Part shown: positions 10,452 to 22,032 of the stretch, piece by piece | Numbering within the stretch: the stretch's first letter is position 1 | How the letters are laid out: the number at the start of each line of letters is the position of its first letter | NCBI GenBank assembly: GCA_024663395.1 | Contig: JANFAH010000002.1 | Coordinates: 4,774,001-4,838,000 of the forward strand | Direction of reading: 5' to 3' | From: Pisolithus tinctorius | Lineage: Eukaryota > Basidiomycota > Agaricomycetes > Boletales > Pisolithaceae | Length of the DNA: 64,000 bases | Notes under the pieces: generated by a model | Seen by the model: the letters and a program-made list of their open reading frames with translations, nothing else | Database searches by the model: none | Told to the model about the DNA's origin: nothing | Translations under genes and position numbers: made by a program

Positions 10452-13044
10452 GTTGTCTGGATTCTGTCCATCCACATTAAGAAGAATGGCGTCGCAGTTC
10501 CTGTAGGGGAAGTCGGGTGATGGAGGCTGAGCTTGAACCACTTGACTCAGCATGATCACCGAGGGCCTGCAGGTTGAGTATTGTTGAATGCAGAATTTAT
10601 ACCACACTGAGACTCCGTCAAACATCTGCAGGGCGATGTGGGATGTGATGCTTTCCACATGGCACATGACATATTTGTTGAGCCTCTCGAAAAAGTTGGG
10701 AAGTGCATAAGTGGTACCGACGTCAGCGATATTCAGTTTGACATGATCGGGAGTGATCATGATGGATAGCACAGCTACAGTTCCTTTGGACATTAAACCC
10801 TTCGTGAATAAATTTCAAATAGAGCGGGGGGAATTAAAGTGGCGTTGTTCGCCAGGGGCAACACAAGAGATCCATGATGAGGTAGGGTCTGCCAAACTGA
10901 GAAGATTCTCTTCATCCTTGGTGGCATTCACCAAGGGCTCATTATGTTCACAGAGCAAAAGGTATATGTTGAACAGATGAATGCGCTCCTCATGGTCAAG
11001 GAGGTGGACGATCTGTTCAGTGAAGTCGGATTGCCTATTGGTGCGAGTGAATGGCATCTTGCAGTGAGTGATGAGAAGACATTCAGAAACATCAGCACTA
11101 TACTGGATCAACCTGCCATTTCTTCTGATGGCATCCATGAAGCTCAGCATGAGCTCTAGCTTGGGGATATTGAAATCCTCCTTTCCAGCGTGAGCCCCAG
11201 TGTCGAGAATGCCGTTCTTTGTTGAATGAAACTCAGCAAGTGAGGCTTCCATATCTCTGATGGATGATTCGGTGTGGACATGCCTTTGGGCAAGATAAAA
11301 GAAGTCCATGAGTGCATGGATAGGCTGAACCATCACAGCAGGGGCAGCACCAGCGATCATGGGAACAATTGTGCGCTGTATGTCACGATATTCATGTCCT
11401 GTCATTTGGGTTGCACGTGATATCCCGGAAGCAAAGTGGCGAAAACTGATGCGTTTGTGGTGGACCTTGTAGCGAGTGTTGAGTTTGTCAATCCCAACCA
11501 CTTCCTTGCACCACTTCAGTACATGATCCCAGAAAAATTTATGGAGGGAATGAAGAACTTTGGGCACGAGAAACCTGGCAGGGTCGCTGTGTTGCCAATT
11601 TCGGAAGAACAGAAGTTGCACTCCAAGGAGTTGGTTAGCCTTCGCCACCTTCTGGAAACTATCTACCTTCCAAGGGTCCCTTCCACCCCCCGTTCTACTG
11701 ATCTGGTGAATGCGATCGAGGGTATACTGTTTTGTGTGAGGGGGCTGACATGTTGGGTCTCCAAACTGCTCAAGAGTTGCCAGGGTGATAGGGGATGCAT
11801 TTCTAGCCACTGCCGCAATTAATTGTTGTTCTGGCAGGTCAGCCGTCCATGCAACCAAGGGTGTGAAGCAGAATTGGACATCACTGAAAGCATCCATCAT
11901 GAACTCTCCAACATTAGCAACACACTTCAATCTCTCCATGACAATGTCCATACATCTATGCCAGAGCCGAGCCTGCAAAATCGTCTGGTAGTCTGGATGA
12001 ATGTCAAACTTAATAATTGGCATGAAGGCAACACAACGCCAGGATGTGCTGTGGCCTTCATGTGGATGTCAGAGTCAATGTTGGCGATTGTTAGAAACAG
12101 GGGATGCATTTCAAGGTTACCAGTATGCTTCATGACAGGCATCTTGTCTGATGCAGTGATAATGGGAATGATGGTTGCGCCCTCAGGAAGTGTGTCCTTA
12201 ACAAACATTAGCCTTGTGCAGGAGGTAGTAAGTGCTTTAAAGCAGCTGACCTGGATACGGGTTGCCTCATCCACTGTGAACCATTCACCATACTCACGCT
12301 CTGTATTTCTCCACACATGAAGGGGGTCAAAGGACATGTTTTGTGCGAATATTGGATTTCCAAAAAGACTTTCTACAACCTCCAGTCCATCTTGATAAAT
12401 GAGTTCAATCTTCTTCTCTGTGTTGTAGCCATCGACTTCGAGTTGCATGACTTGCCATTTCAGCCCTGATGGCAGGGTGTCCATCCACTCAAGGAGCTGG
12501 CGAGCTGACAAGAACGATGGTTTTTGACCATTCAACTACATTGGAATGTATGAGGCAAGCATTCCGGGTAGTACTAACATGAAACTCACCCACTCCAATT
12601 TGAGAAATACATTGATTTGAGCCTGCATGAGGTTTTCAACAAGAAATTTTCCCAACCTCCACTCTGTGTGACTTTGGAAAGGCCAGTAAATGTTTGTTTC
12701 ATGATTCTTCTGATATCGATCATCTTCTATTCATTCCAGTGTGTTCTTCAACTGACCATACACCCAACCCGATCTCACATGGTATTGGGCAGTGCGATCC
12801 CCCGACTCCTGTGTCAAATGAAGAGCAGGGGGAAGTGGGTGTATTCGAGTATCCATATCAATATAGTGAGAGAGGCTTGAAAATTCTCTAAGTCTTTCAA
12901 GCTCCGCTTCCCAAGTTCCACTTGCCTCTGGCATTGTCCACCCAGGCCGCATCTGTAGTCCCATTGGTGATTGTGATTATGTCTTCTCACCTTACCCCTC
13001 CCCCAAGCTCTCCCCAATCCCATCACTTGAATACTAGCAGACAT
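10452..13044 (-). pseudogene. Plavaka-type transposase, N-terminal and catalytic part
   Basis: The minus strand encodes the Plavaka core (Pfam family Plavaka, from memory). Landmarks are TEWRLGKFLVENLMQ near 12650, then across a 54-base intron (12589-12536) to SGLKWQVMQLEVDGY, NPIFAQNMSFDPL, LEMHPLFLTIANIDSDIHMKA, FDIHPDYQTILQARLWHRCMDI, CFTPLVAWTADLPEQQLIA, HKFFWDHVLKWCKE, RYKVHHKRI, TGHEYRDIQRTIVPMIAGA and NIPKLELMLSF. In-frame TGA codons at 12731-12733 and 10815-10817 fall where Arg is expected. A 1-nt frameshift lies near 12043. The gene is cut at 10452 by the Copia insertion and resumes at 3667. The N-terminal limit is approximate. This is a dead DNA transposase gene; element termini were not found. 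Confidence 0.85.
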
Positions 13045-13951
13045 TGCAGCAAATCCCCACCCCTTTCTCCCCTTCGCACCTCCAAGACCCAGAGATTATT
13101 CAATAGAAAGATTGATACAGGAATTACGCCATTGCCGAGTACTCCCCTCCCAAAGCATTTACCGGAACGTAACAGCTTGCAAGAAACGCTTCACATTTCC
13201 CGCAGTGTCGAAAAGGGTCCCACAGGGGATCACTCAGGGGACTATCTCGCTACATCCCTCCCTCCTACTGTTCATAGGTTATTGGCCTGTGCAAAGCAAG
13301 CTCGTAACAAGTGTACACCATACCAGAAGCCACGCAGTGCGAGTTCTATTGAACTCCGCTTTACTGAGAAGTCCCTTGGAAGACAGACATACGATGGTAT
13401 CACTTTGGAGGATGTGAGAGTGGTAAAAGATCTCTATATGTCTGTTTCATCCATTCTCACACGTTATTCAGGGAAAATCGCTTCTCATGTGTGGACTGTG
13501 AGTGATGCCTGAGAATGCATTCAGCAAGGCCTTGGTGATGAAGGAGGCCAACAGAGAATCTGCACGACTGTGTGCTCTTATGACTGCCTGGGAACTGGAA
13601 GCCATCAACTGCCAGAGAGAGTTCCTTCTCATGATCCAAGAAGAGAATATGCAGAAGTTCCTTCAATCAACTGATGATCTCTGGTTGTTCATGAGCACCA
13701 TGGAACATTGCTCAGTCAATGAACTGAAACATGAGGCAGACTTTGAGGTCAGGGCATATGGTCAAGATTTAACATTGCTTGCATTGGAAGACGAATGTCT
13801 CGCCCAGATGGAGGAGGTGTCAGGTGAAAGAGGGGAGAGGGAAGCAGCTGACTCTGAAGATGACTTGTTGGCCATCTTGGCTGCTTCAATTACTGTGGAC
13901 GCTTTGCAAACAGATGGGAGTGAGCACAGTGACTCTGAAGATGATTCGTAA
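12979..13951 (+). pseudogene. Unidentified gene, acidic C-terminus, one frame break
   Basis: From ATG 12979 an open frame runs to a TGA at 13510-13512. The protein continues in the next frame from about 13510 to 13951. Part one is Pro/Ser-rich, then has IELRFTEKSLGRQTYDG. Part two includes AFSKALVMKEANRESARLCAL and ends in an acidic Ser/Asp tail (DSEDDLL, HSDSEDDS). The break is either a CGA-to-TGA change with a 1-nt deletion or an undetected intron; the only GT-AG options are 27 or 36 bases, which is very short. It lies head-to-head with the Plavaka gene. I do not know the family; it pairs with the DUF6532-like gene downstream. Confidence 0.5.
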
Positions 13952-14270
13952 TACAGTAGTAAGCGCTGTTTTTGACAAGCATCGCCATATCTCTAACGAC
14001 AGTAGCTTCAGATTTAAGCATGTGTTGATAGCAGGTTTCCCCGATATATATGTGTTGTATGTCTGGAATTGCCGTACGGTTGAATTGAGAGAATCAGTGA
14101 ACCCTATCGCATCTGCGATCATGATAAGAATGACACGTGAACTTCTTTTCTTCACTAACCACCATGAGTGCTTTGTCAAGGGGAAAGCGAGGGAGGAAGG
14201 TGAGTACCCTGTCATCTGTAAAACTGTTTCTCGAATGATACTAATCTACTTAATCTAATTCAGATGAAAG

Positions 14271-15775
14271 AAAAGTTTCCTGAAAAGTGTGGGATGAACC
14301 CATCTGGAAACTCAGTGGCGACCCAGATCAGCCTCATGGAGGAGCAACCTTTACCAGCATCTGACATTGAATGGCAGCTGTGGGTCGAGGCCCACAACCA
14401 CTATTTGAACAATGTCGACAGTCATTGAGAAGATCAGATACCTCCTATGGTCAGGCCCTCATTGTACGCCATGCAGCCAGCTCTCCCCAGCACACCCGAA
14501 GCACCAACTTCTTTTACACCTGAACACACATATGAATACCCATACCCACCCGTGCCTGAGGTGTTCCACTCCTACGGTCCCACATTGGGGCCTTACACCT
14601 ATCTTCCACCTGAGCTCGACTATGCCCTGCCCACGCTCGCTGCAAGGTTCGTGCGCTTGATGGCCCCTCATCCTACTCCGTACAGCGTACCGTCGCAACA
14701 CCCCAAGTTAGCACAAAGGCAGCTTCGGCCTGGAGAAATGACACTGAACAAAGCCTTTTCTATCCCTAAATGACATGTGATTTAAGTAAGTCGTTCATCG
14801 CTACCATTACGCTACGGTCTGATCTCTGGTTTGCTTTGCAGCAGGTGGGCCAAACCACTCGAAGCGTCACTCAGGACAGATCCGGCTCGCAACTTCCCCC
14901 CCCACGTGTACTGGAATCTGGATCAGCGACTGACCACAGATCTGTGGCCACCTTGGGAGCACAGGAGGTCCGCGTGATCACCACCAATGCAAGAACCACT
15001 TTGAAGCAAATCCTACTATCGCAAAATCTCCTTCCTGATAGCAATGAGCTCGTGACCATGATTAAACAGGCATTGTACGATGCGGCAACACCATATGATT
15101 GAGGTAAATGCCTTCTTACTACATGATCTCTCTGACCACTGATATTTATTACAGCCGGTTTCAAAAACTGGCTGGAGCACAATGCCATGAAAGAAACAAA
15201 AAAACTTCAAGATATCGCGACAAACATCCACAATGACTTCAAGAACATTGCATGCATCTTAGCGCCACCGCTATATGGATTAACTGTCCATATACAATCT
15301 TGTGGACAAGAAGTCAGGTTGCGATGAGAGTGAATACCCATTCTTTTTTCCAGATACACGTGGTTGGACGAAGTTGTAATGGTAGGCCTCGTCTGTCTTA
15401 CAATCCGAACATGCCCTGACCATTTTATTTCAGAATGAGTATGGTACAAGCTGCATGCCTTTTGGCCACCCAGCGCTTGTTCAAACTGTCATCACCCTGC
15501 TCTGGGGTGACAAGCAATACCAGCAGTATCTCGATGTCGAGAGAAAGAACCTCACTCCCATTATCATCTTCGCTGGAACAATTTTATACCAAGTGCTCGA
15601 CGAGTATTCAAATGGCATATTCTTACCGCAAGACTTCAGCACAAGAACCAATGGCTTGCTGCATCGCAAATTGCATTCTCACATGACTACTCTACAAGAC
15701 ATCGAGTTGGAACCTTATAATAAGCTTTTAGAGGACATACATGCACAAGGGGCAGAGATGTTAGGGGCGTGTTAA
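14271..15775 (+). pseudogene. DUF6532-like gene, decayed
   Basis: A Pro/Tyr-rich segment (PSTPEAPTSFTPEHTYEY, from 14470) is followed after introns by a helical region (ARTTLKQILLSQNLLPDSNEL), FKNWLEHNAMKETKKLQDI, and a C-terminal part with FGHPALVQTVITLLWGD, ILYQVLDEYSNGIF and HRKLHSHMTTLQDIE, ending at 15775. This pattern is what I recall for DUF6532, a basidiomycete-rich family of unknown function. Introns appear near 14793-14842, 15106-15154, about 15320-15354 and about 15382-15432. In-frame TGA codons are at about 14427 (after VDSH), 14771 (after SIPK) and 15100 (after TPYD, just before a donor site), so the copy is broken. Confidence 0.6.
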
Positions 15776-16712
15776 ATGTAATTAGCAGTCATTGCTAAAT
15801 TCAATTACTACTCAATTATTTGCAAGATAACTACTGTTAACTTTGTTAATGGTCTTGCCTGAACTACACGTAACCTCTTAAGTCACTGTTGCCACGATGT
15901 TGCCAACACGTGTCCATTATGGTCCATTATAGCCTGGCTAGTTTTGCAGATGAAGGGAGTGGTGGCAATTTGGAGGTTTTACTCACAGAAAACCTCTCCC
16001 GAAACGCGGAAATGGTTGGGGATGAAGTACAGGGGATGACCCACTGTCCACCTAAATGTCCATAAACTGCTGTTGACGTCATTCATTACTTACTTTCATC
16101 GACAAGCTGACTCCCTGGAATAACACTATAAAACCGCGTTACCCGTAATCAAACATCAGGAAGCGAAAAAATGGTTTAAACTTGTTTAAACCTGTCATTG
16201 ACTGGTTGTGACCGTGGTTCCATCATTTCCTGTCCCTCTGATGAACCCTGCATCTCAGTTCTCTCTGTGGACACTGTAAAGTAGCTCGGTATGGGACATA
16301 CTAGAAGCTGGTTGTCCCACTACAGGAAGGCGTCAATCAGCGGGCTTACATGCTTACAAGGCCAAAAAAAAAAGATGTGTCAGTTGGGGTAGGATACATG
16401 GGTATAGGGGTCGACTCCTCCTGTTGACCTAAGCAAACAAAGCCTTTAAACAGTGTGAGGACCTTGTCTTGCCTGGCTCTCTGATGCTGAGTGGTGTTTC
16501 TACAATGTCTTCCAATCTCTCTGCTGTCACCATTGCCAATAATGCCTCTGCAGTCTCACTGTACACCCACATGATTCAGTCACTTGTAGTCCTAAAAGTG
16601 GGTCATCTGACATGTACATTTTGTCCTGAAACTGGGACTAACTGACATTGGCTGGTGGTCCCTAGGGGTGGGTAGGCTGAACTGTGAAGGTGGGGTTGGC
16701 CTATGTCACAGG
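15776..16712. other. Non-coding region upstream of the minisatellite
   Basis: No gene is supported. A TATAAAA lies at 16127-16133 and a short ATG frame of about 46 codons starts near 16505 and stops near 16642, just where degenerate minisatellite units begin. GTTTAAAC-like palindromes lie near 16175-16190. Confidence 0.4.
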
Positions 16713-17764
16713 ATGATGGATCAACTGCCCTGGAAGTGGGGTTGGCTGACATGACTATAGGATGGATTGATGACCTGGAAGTGAGGTCAGCTGATGCAGC
16801 TATGGGATGAATCAGTGACCTGGAAGTGGGGTCAGCTGACACAGCTATGGGATCAATTAGTGTCCTAGAAGTGAGGTTGGCTGACATAGTTATGGGATGA
16901 ATTAGTGGCCTGGAAGTGGGATTGGCCAACACAGCTATGGGATCAATTAGTGTCCTAGAAGTGAGGTTGGCTGACACAGCTATGGGATGAATTAGTGACC
17001 TGGAAGTGGGGTCAGCCAACACAGCTATGGGATCAATTAATGTCCTAGAAGTGAGGTCAGTCGATGCAGCTATGGGATCAATTAGTTACCTGGAAGTGGG
17101 GTTGGCCAACACAGCTGTGGGATGAATTAGTGACCTGGAAGTGGGGTCAGCCAACACAGCTATGGGATCAATTAGTGTCCTAGAAGTGAGGTCAGCCAAT
17201 GCAGCTATGGGATCAATTAGTGACCTGGAAGTGGGGTTGGCTGACACAGCTATGGGATCAATTAATGTCCTAGAAGTGAGGTCAGCTGATGCAGCTATGG
17301 GATGAATTAGTGACCTGGAAGTGGGGTCGGCTGACACAGCTGTGGGATGAATTAGTGACCTTGAAGTGGGGTTGGCCGACACAGCTATGGGATCAATTAA
17401 TGTCCTAGAAGTGAGGTTGGCTGATGTAACTATGGGATGAATTAATGACCTGGAAGTGGGGTCAGCTGACACAGCTGTGGGATGAATTAGTGACCTGGAA
17501 ATGGGGTTGGCCAACACAGCTATGGGATCAATTAGTGTCCTAGAAGTGAGGTCAGCTGACATAGCTATGGGATGAATTAGTGGCCTGGAAATGGGGTTGG
17601 CTGATACAGCTGTGGGATGAATTAGTGACTTGGAAGTGGGGTTGGCTGACACAGCTATGGGATTGATTAGTGTCCTAGAAGTGAGGTTGGCTGACACAGC
17701 TATGGGATGAATTAGTGACCTGGAAGTGGGGTCAGCCAACACAGCTATGGGATTGATTAGTCAC
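16713..17764. repeat. Minisatellite, 45-bp unit, about 23 copies
   Basis: The unit is of the form TGACCTGGAAGTGGGGT + CAGCTGACACAGC + TATGGGATGAATTAG, 45 bases. Two variants (GACCTGGAAGTGGGG and GTCCTAGAAGTGAGG) alternate, so a 90-bp higher-order period is visible. Degenerate copies extend back to about 16620. Because 45 is a multiple of three, one minus-strand frame stays open for long stretches (16603-17022 and 17086-17742), reading a 15-residue repeat of the type SLIHPIAVSANPTSR; a TAA near 17080 separates the two. Confidence 0.92.
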
Positions 17765-17989
17765 TTCAGTCACCCCCCCCAGGGGACCTATTAGGTTCAT
17801 ATATTCTTATAGATGTATCCACCTAATAGGTGTTGACCACCTGGGTATTCCCAGTGACTGCTGGAGATTTGCCAGGCCCTGGAGATTCTCCAGAGCAAGG
17901 TGTCGGACATGGACTTTCTCCAGGACTATTACATCTATAACAGAGTGCCTGGGGTCCAAATGGGGCTTTCCCCAGTGGGTTAATAGACC

Positions 17990-18290
17990 TATGTCCTGGG
18001 TATCCTGGGGGATTCTCCAGCCTAAATGGACCTATTCTCTGGGCAGCCTGGGGGATTCCCCAGCCTAAATGGACCTGTTCTCTGGGCATGCTGGGGGATT
18101 CCCCAGCCTAAATGGACCTGTTCTCTGGGCATGCTGGGGGATTCCCCAGCCTAAACGGACCTGTTCCAAGTGCATCCTGGGGGTTGCCCTGGCCTGGATG
18201 GACCTGTTCCCAGTGCATCCTGGGGGTTTCCCCAGCCTGAATGGACCTGGTCCCAGGGCATCCAGCCCAAACAGACCTTTTCCAAGATGA
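17990..18290. repeat. Minisatellite, 43-bp unit, about seven copies
   Basis: The unit GGACCTGTTCTCTGGGCATG + CTGGGGGATTCCCCAGCCTAAAT repeats with decreasing identity at both ends. It contains the palindrome CTGGGGGATTCCCCAG. At 43 bp no frame is maintained, so it is unlikely to be coding. Confidence 0.85.
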
Positions 18291-18458
18291 TCATGGGAAC
18301 CTCCAGTTCAAATAGATCACCATCACAGCATGAAGGATCAATCAAAATGATTTGGAGTCTCCATGTTGCTGACAGGAGTGTGTATCATGCCAAGTACCTA
18401 TTTCCATGGCATCTGATCTGAGCACTCTATACAATATGTGAAAAAGCATGGCCATAGA

Positions 18459-19171
18459 TGTCAAGTCCAGGCCTACTCTGACCAACTCCGACGCTTAATA
18501 AGGTCTAGAGGAGGGTCCGGAAGCAAGTCCGACACACAGGGACAGAACTCCGACTAGCGGAGTGTTGGCAGGAATGAAGTCCGCCGAGACAGAGGCGGAG
18601 CGGAGTGAGGGCGTCGGGTTTAGCTCGTGCGCTACCCCCTTGCACGATCTCAGCCCTCGTATTTCAGAGGGAGAGTACAGACGGAGAGTCGGAGATAACT
18701 CCAACAGGCAGAAGACGGAATCAGAGGGAGTAGGAACTAAGTTGATATTCGTACTAAAGAACAGCGGAGTACAGTACATGCTTTTATACTGTTACGGAGG
18801 TACAGTAATCGGAATCGGAACTGACATACGGAGACTGATAAATTTTCAAGTAAAATTTCCTGGACGATGAATGAAGGGTGGACGGAGGACATACGAACGG
18901 GTAACACAGAACATCCAGAAAAGGAAATAGTCCAGGCGCTGGACCATGCGGTGAGCACGCTGCAGAGTACCTGACTGCGAAGGTAGTCACATGCCCCTGA
19001 GAGAATGGACCGCTCGGTCCGGTAGGAGAGTAACACAAGTCCGACAGCAGTCGGAGCGGAGATTGTTCGTAAACAGCAGATGTTGGGCGGAGTTGGTGCG
19101 GAGTGAGTGAACAACCGGCGGAGTAGGGTGCGGAGCGTATAGGGACTTATAATGAACGCACAGTCGTGACA
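18459..19171 (-). mobile_element. Solo LTR of Gypsy family B, inverted (713 bp)
   Basis: It runs TGTCAAGTCCAGG to ACAGTCGTGACA and matches, in reverse complement, the LTR at 62393-63106 that precedes a gag gene. A perfect 5-bp duplication ATAGA flanks it (18454-18458 and 19172-19176). No internal region remains. Confidence 0.93.
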
Positions 19172-19894
19172 ATAGACCACTAAGGAAAGACTGGTGACAT
19201 CTGATGGAGGGAGTAGAATATACTTGGTGATGGTGATTGCCCAGGCACAGCAGACATACTTTCACCATGCTTCCCAAGGCTTCAGTGATCTCCAGTCTTG
19301 GCCATTGCATACAAGTCAAAGATTGTCCAGGTCTTAATGGAATTTTCCCACCCACTCTGGGGATCCACAGGGTATGCAGCAGATCCTCCAGGTGTCAAGT
19401 CCAGGCCTACTCCGACCAACTCTGACGCTAAACAAGGTCTAGAGGAGGGTCCGGAAGCAAGTCTGACACACAGAAACAGAACTCCGACTAGCGGAGTGTT
19501 GGCAGGAATGAAGACCGCCGAGACAAAGGCGGTGCGGAGTGAGGGCGTCGGGTTTAGCTCGTGCGCTACCCCCTTGCACGATCTCAGCCCTCGTATTTCA
19601 GAGGGAGAGTACAGATGGAGAGTCGGAGATAACTCCGACAGACAGAAGACGGAATCAGAGGGAGTAGGAACTAAGTTGATATTCGTACTGAAGAACAGCG
19701 GAGTACAGTACAAGCTCTTATACTGCTACAGAGGGGCAGTAACCAGAATTGGAACTGACATACGGAGACTCATAAATTTTCAAGTAAAATTTCCTGGACG
19801 ACGAATGAAGGGTAGATGGAGGACATACGAACGGGTAACACAGAACATCCAGAAAAGGAAATAGTCCAGGCACTGGACCATGTGGTGAGCGCGC

Positions 19895-21757
19895 TGTCAC
19901 ACACCAAAGGTGTTGTGGACATGGTTACAGCTGACTCTGCCTAACTCATTGACGAGTTGTGCACAATGCCCAAGCATGCAGATGAAGACTAAAGGCCTCA
20001 TGCGTAGAAAGACTGTTGGACGTGAACAGTCATCCTTCGCACAAGATCGAGTCGTCAGTGCTAAAGAGAAAAGAGGAAGCGAGTTAAGCGCGCATTAAAG
20101 GTTTTTAGCACCCGTGTACAGCATTCCGGTTTCCGTCATATCTCTGCCGTTTCCAAAGATATCAACTCGGTTCGCATGCTCGCTTAAAGTGCTCAGCCCC
20201 ACGATTCTTCCTTCCAAATTTGGAGAGGATCCTCACACCCTGCATGTTTCTACAGCACTCCATCCATCAGACACTCATTTCGCAAAGTCCATCAATCATG
20301 GCCACCTCTTCGTCAGTCATCTCGCTTGTCTCGTTTGCCAGAGACAGTGGCTACATATATCTGCCAGGCGTTCCCACCAGCTTCTGTCCTGAAGCCCCCT
20401 GGTTCATCCCATCATTGTCAGCCCCGTCTCATCCCATGCAGCTTGGTCAGCGTGTTCTCCTTGTCAGTATGACTTCCAGAAGGACGTTCTTTGGTTGCCT
20501 CAGGTCTGTCACTCGGTTAGAAAGGTCTTATGTGGTCATTTCAGTCCCCCCGGTTGATGAAGCATATGGATCATTCCTCCCTGCTCCCTGCACCATCTTT
20601 GTTCCGGTCTCGTCCGTCATTCTTCCTGCATTGCGACAGCTGCAGTATAATCTACTGTCCTCCAGCCTCCCTGATCGCATTCATGACGAGTATGACATGC
20701 ATCTTGCCTTCTTACTGCAAGATCCAGCAGAAGACATCCCCCCTTCTCCTCCTCCTCCATCAGAGCCCCGTTCATGAAGTTTTTGTTAACTTCGCTGAGA
20801 GGATGGAAGGGTGGGAGACACGATTGCATGTGCTCTCATTGCCCCACAGACCCCCAATGCCCTAGCCCCCTTTGACACCTGACTCATGCCCTTCAATTCT
20901 GGAATTAATACTTCCCTATCTGGAAACACCATCCATCTGTCATGCCATCTTTGGATCTAGAGATGTCTCCGCCAAGATCTAACTTGCATCGCCACCCCCT
21001 AATGTGATATCAGTGCGCTTACTCAGTTTCTGATTCTATTTGACTCATTTTGTGATATTTTGACTATCCTTGACTCGTTCATTGCCAATACTTACCAATC
21101 CTCTTTGCTTGCTTACTTATCATTTCTCACTTACTCATCATGATTACTCAGTCCTTACTCATTACTTACCAAGTGTTTGTGCCTTGTTTGTCACAAGCTG
21201 TGCTTCCCCCATAGTATATAAACCCCCATGTACTTAGCTACAGAGAATCAATCAGGAAGCAATTCAGAAGTCATCCAGCAGTCAGTCCAGTGCCTATCTC
21301 GTCGTCGACAGTTGAGGCTCCACGAAGGGGTCTATCTGTCATCATTCATATACTTGGTAGTTGAGGCTCATTCGGAAGAGTCTATCTGCCTCCATCATTT
21401 CATCTGAAGCTTTATCCTCACACTTAGTCAGCAAGTTTGCTTAGTCACCCATCCACTCCTGCGTAACTCATCATCGACTTGCGCCAGGAGCATATTTTAT
21501 CAAAAGTCCATTACCCCCCAAGTACTTTCAGCTGAACACCTTCACTCTGTTCAGCATCCCCTTCCCAATCATTGTCCATTCGTCTTCTCCTGCGTAACTC
21601 ATCGACGACTTGCACCAGGAGCACCTCTACTTGAAGTCCCCCCCACATTTAGGTTTCCGCCCTCCAGGTTCCGCGGAGGCAAACCACCACTTGCTCTTAT
21701 TTGTCTTTTGTGTTGGATTTGTTTGGTTTTCACCAGCATTCCACACTTTGACTCACA
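19895..21757 (+). mobile_element. Solo LTR of Gypsy family A (1863 bp) inside LTR B
   Basis: TGTCACACACC to TTTGACTCACA, flanked by a GCGC duplication (19891-19894 and 21758-21761). It carries the 159-codon ORF, a TATATAA box near 21215, and family palindromes near 19937, 21468 and 21597. Confidence 0.93.
20298..20777 (+). CDS. LTR-A ORF, 159 aa, unknown function (copy 2)
   Basis: 480 bases, intact, the same start and stop context as the other copies. Hand comparison with the copy at 36457 gives about 14 synonymous and 15 amino-acid-changing differences and no indels, fewer replacements than expected for random drift. The count is approximate. Confidence 0.45.
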   Translation: MATSSSVISLVSFARDSGYIYLPGVPTSFCPEAPWFIPSLSAPSHPMQLGQRVLLVSMTSRRTFFGCLRSVTRLERSYVVISVPPVDEAYGSFLPAPCTIFVPVSSVILPALRQLQYNLLSSSLPDRIHDEYDMHLAFLLQDPAEDIPPSPPPPSEPRS

Positions 21758-22032
21758 GCGCTGCGGAGTACCTGACTGCGAAGGTAGTCACATGACCCCT
21801 CAGAGAACGGTCTGCTCGGTCCGGTAGGAGAGAAACACAAGTCCGACAGCAGTTGGAGCGGAGATGGTTCGCAACCAACAGAATTCAGGTGGAGTTGGTG
21901 CGGAGTGAGTGAATGACCGGCGGAGTAGGGTGTGGAGTGTGTAGGGACTTATAACGAACGCATGGTCGTGACACCAGGCAATGCTTGGAATTTCCCAGCC
22001 AACTCCTGTCTCTAGAGGCTCTCCAAGCTATG

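Larger units (their letters stand above)
19393..21973 (-). mobile_element. Solo LTR of Gypsy family B, inverted, split by a solo LTR A
   Basis: The two pieces are 19393-19894 and 21758-21973, with a CCAGG duplication outside (19388-19392 and 21974-21978). The LTR A insertion at 19895-21757 accounts for the gap. It inserted into a sequence of the TGGGGATTCTCCAGGCAATG type that continues on the right as the 21-bp array. Confidence 0.92.

Noticed and set aside
15776..16200. Right-hand terminus of the Plavaka element
   Set aside because: AATTAGCAGTCATT near 15780 loosely resembles AATTAGCGGTCACTT at 3106-3120, but the match is short and no target duplication or CACTA end was found.
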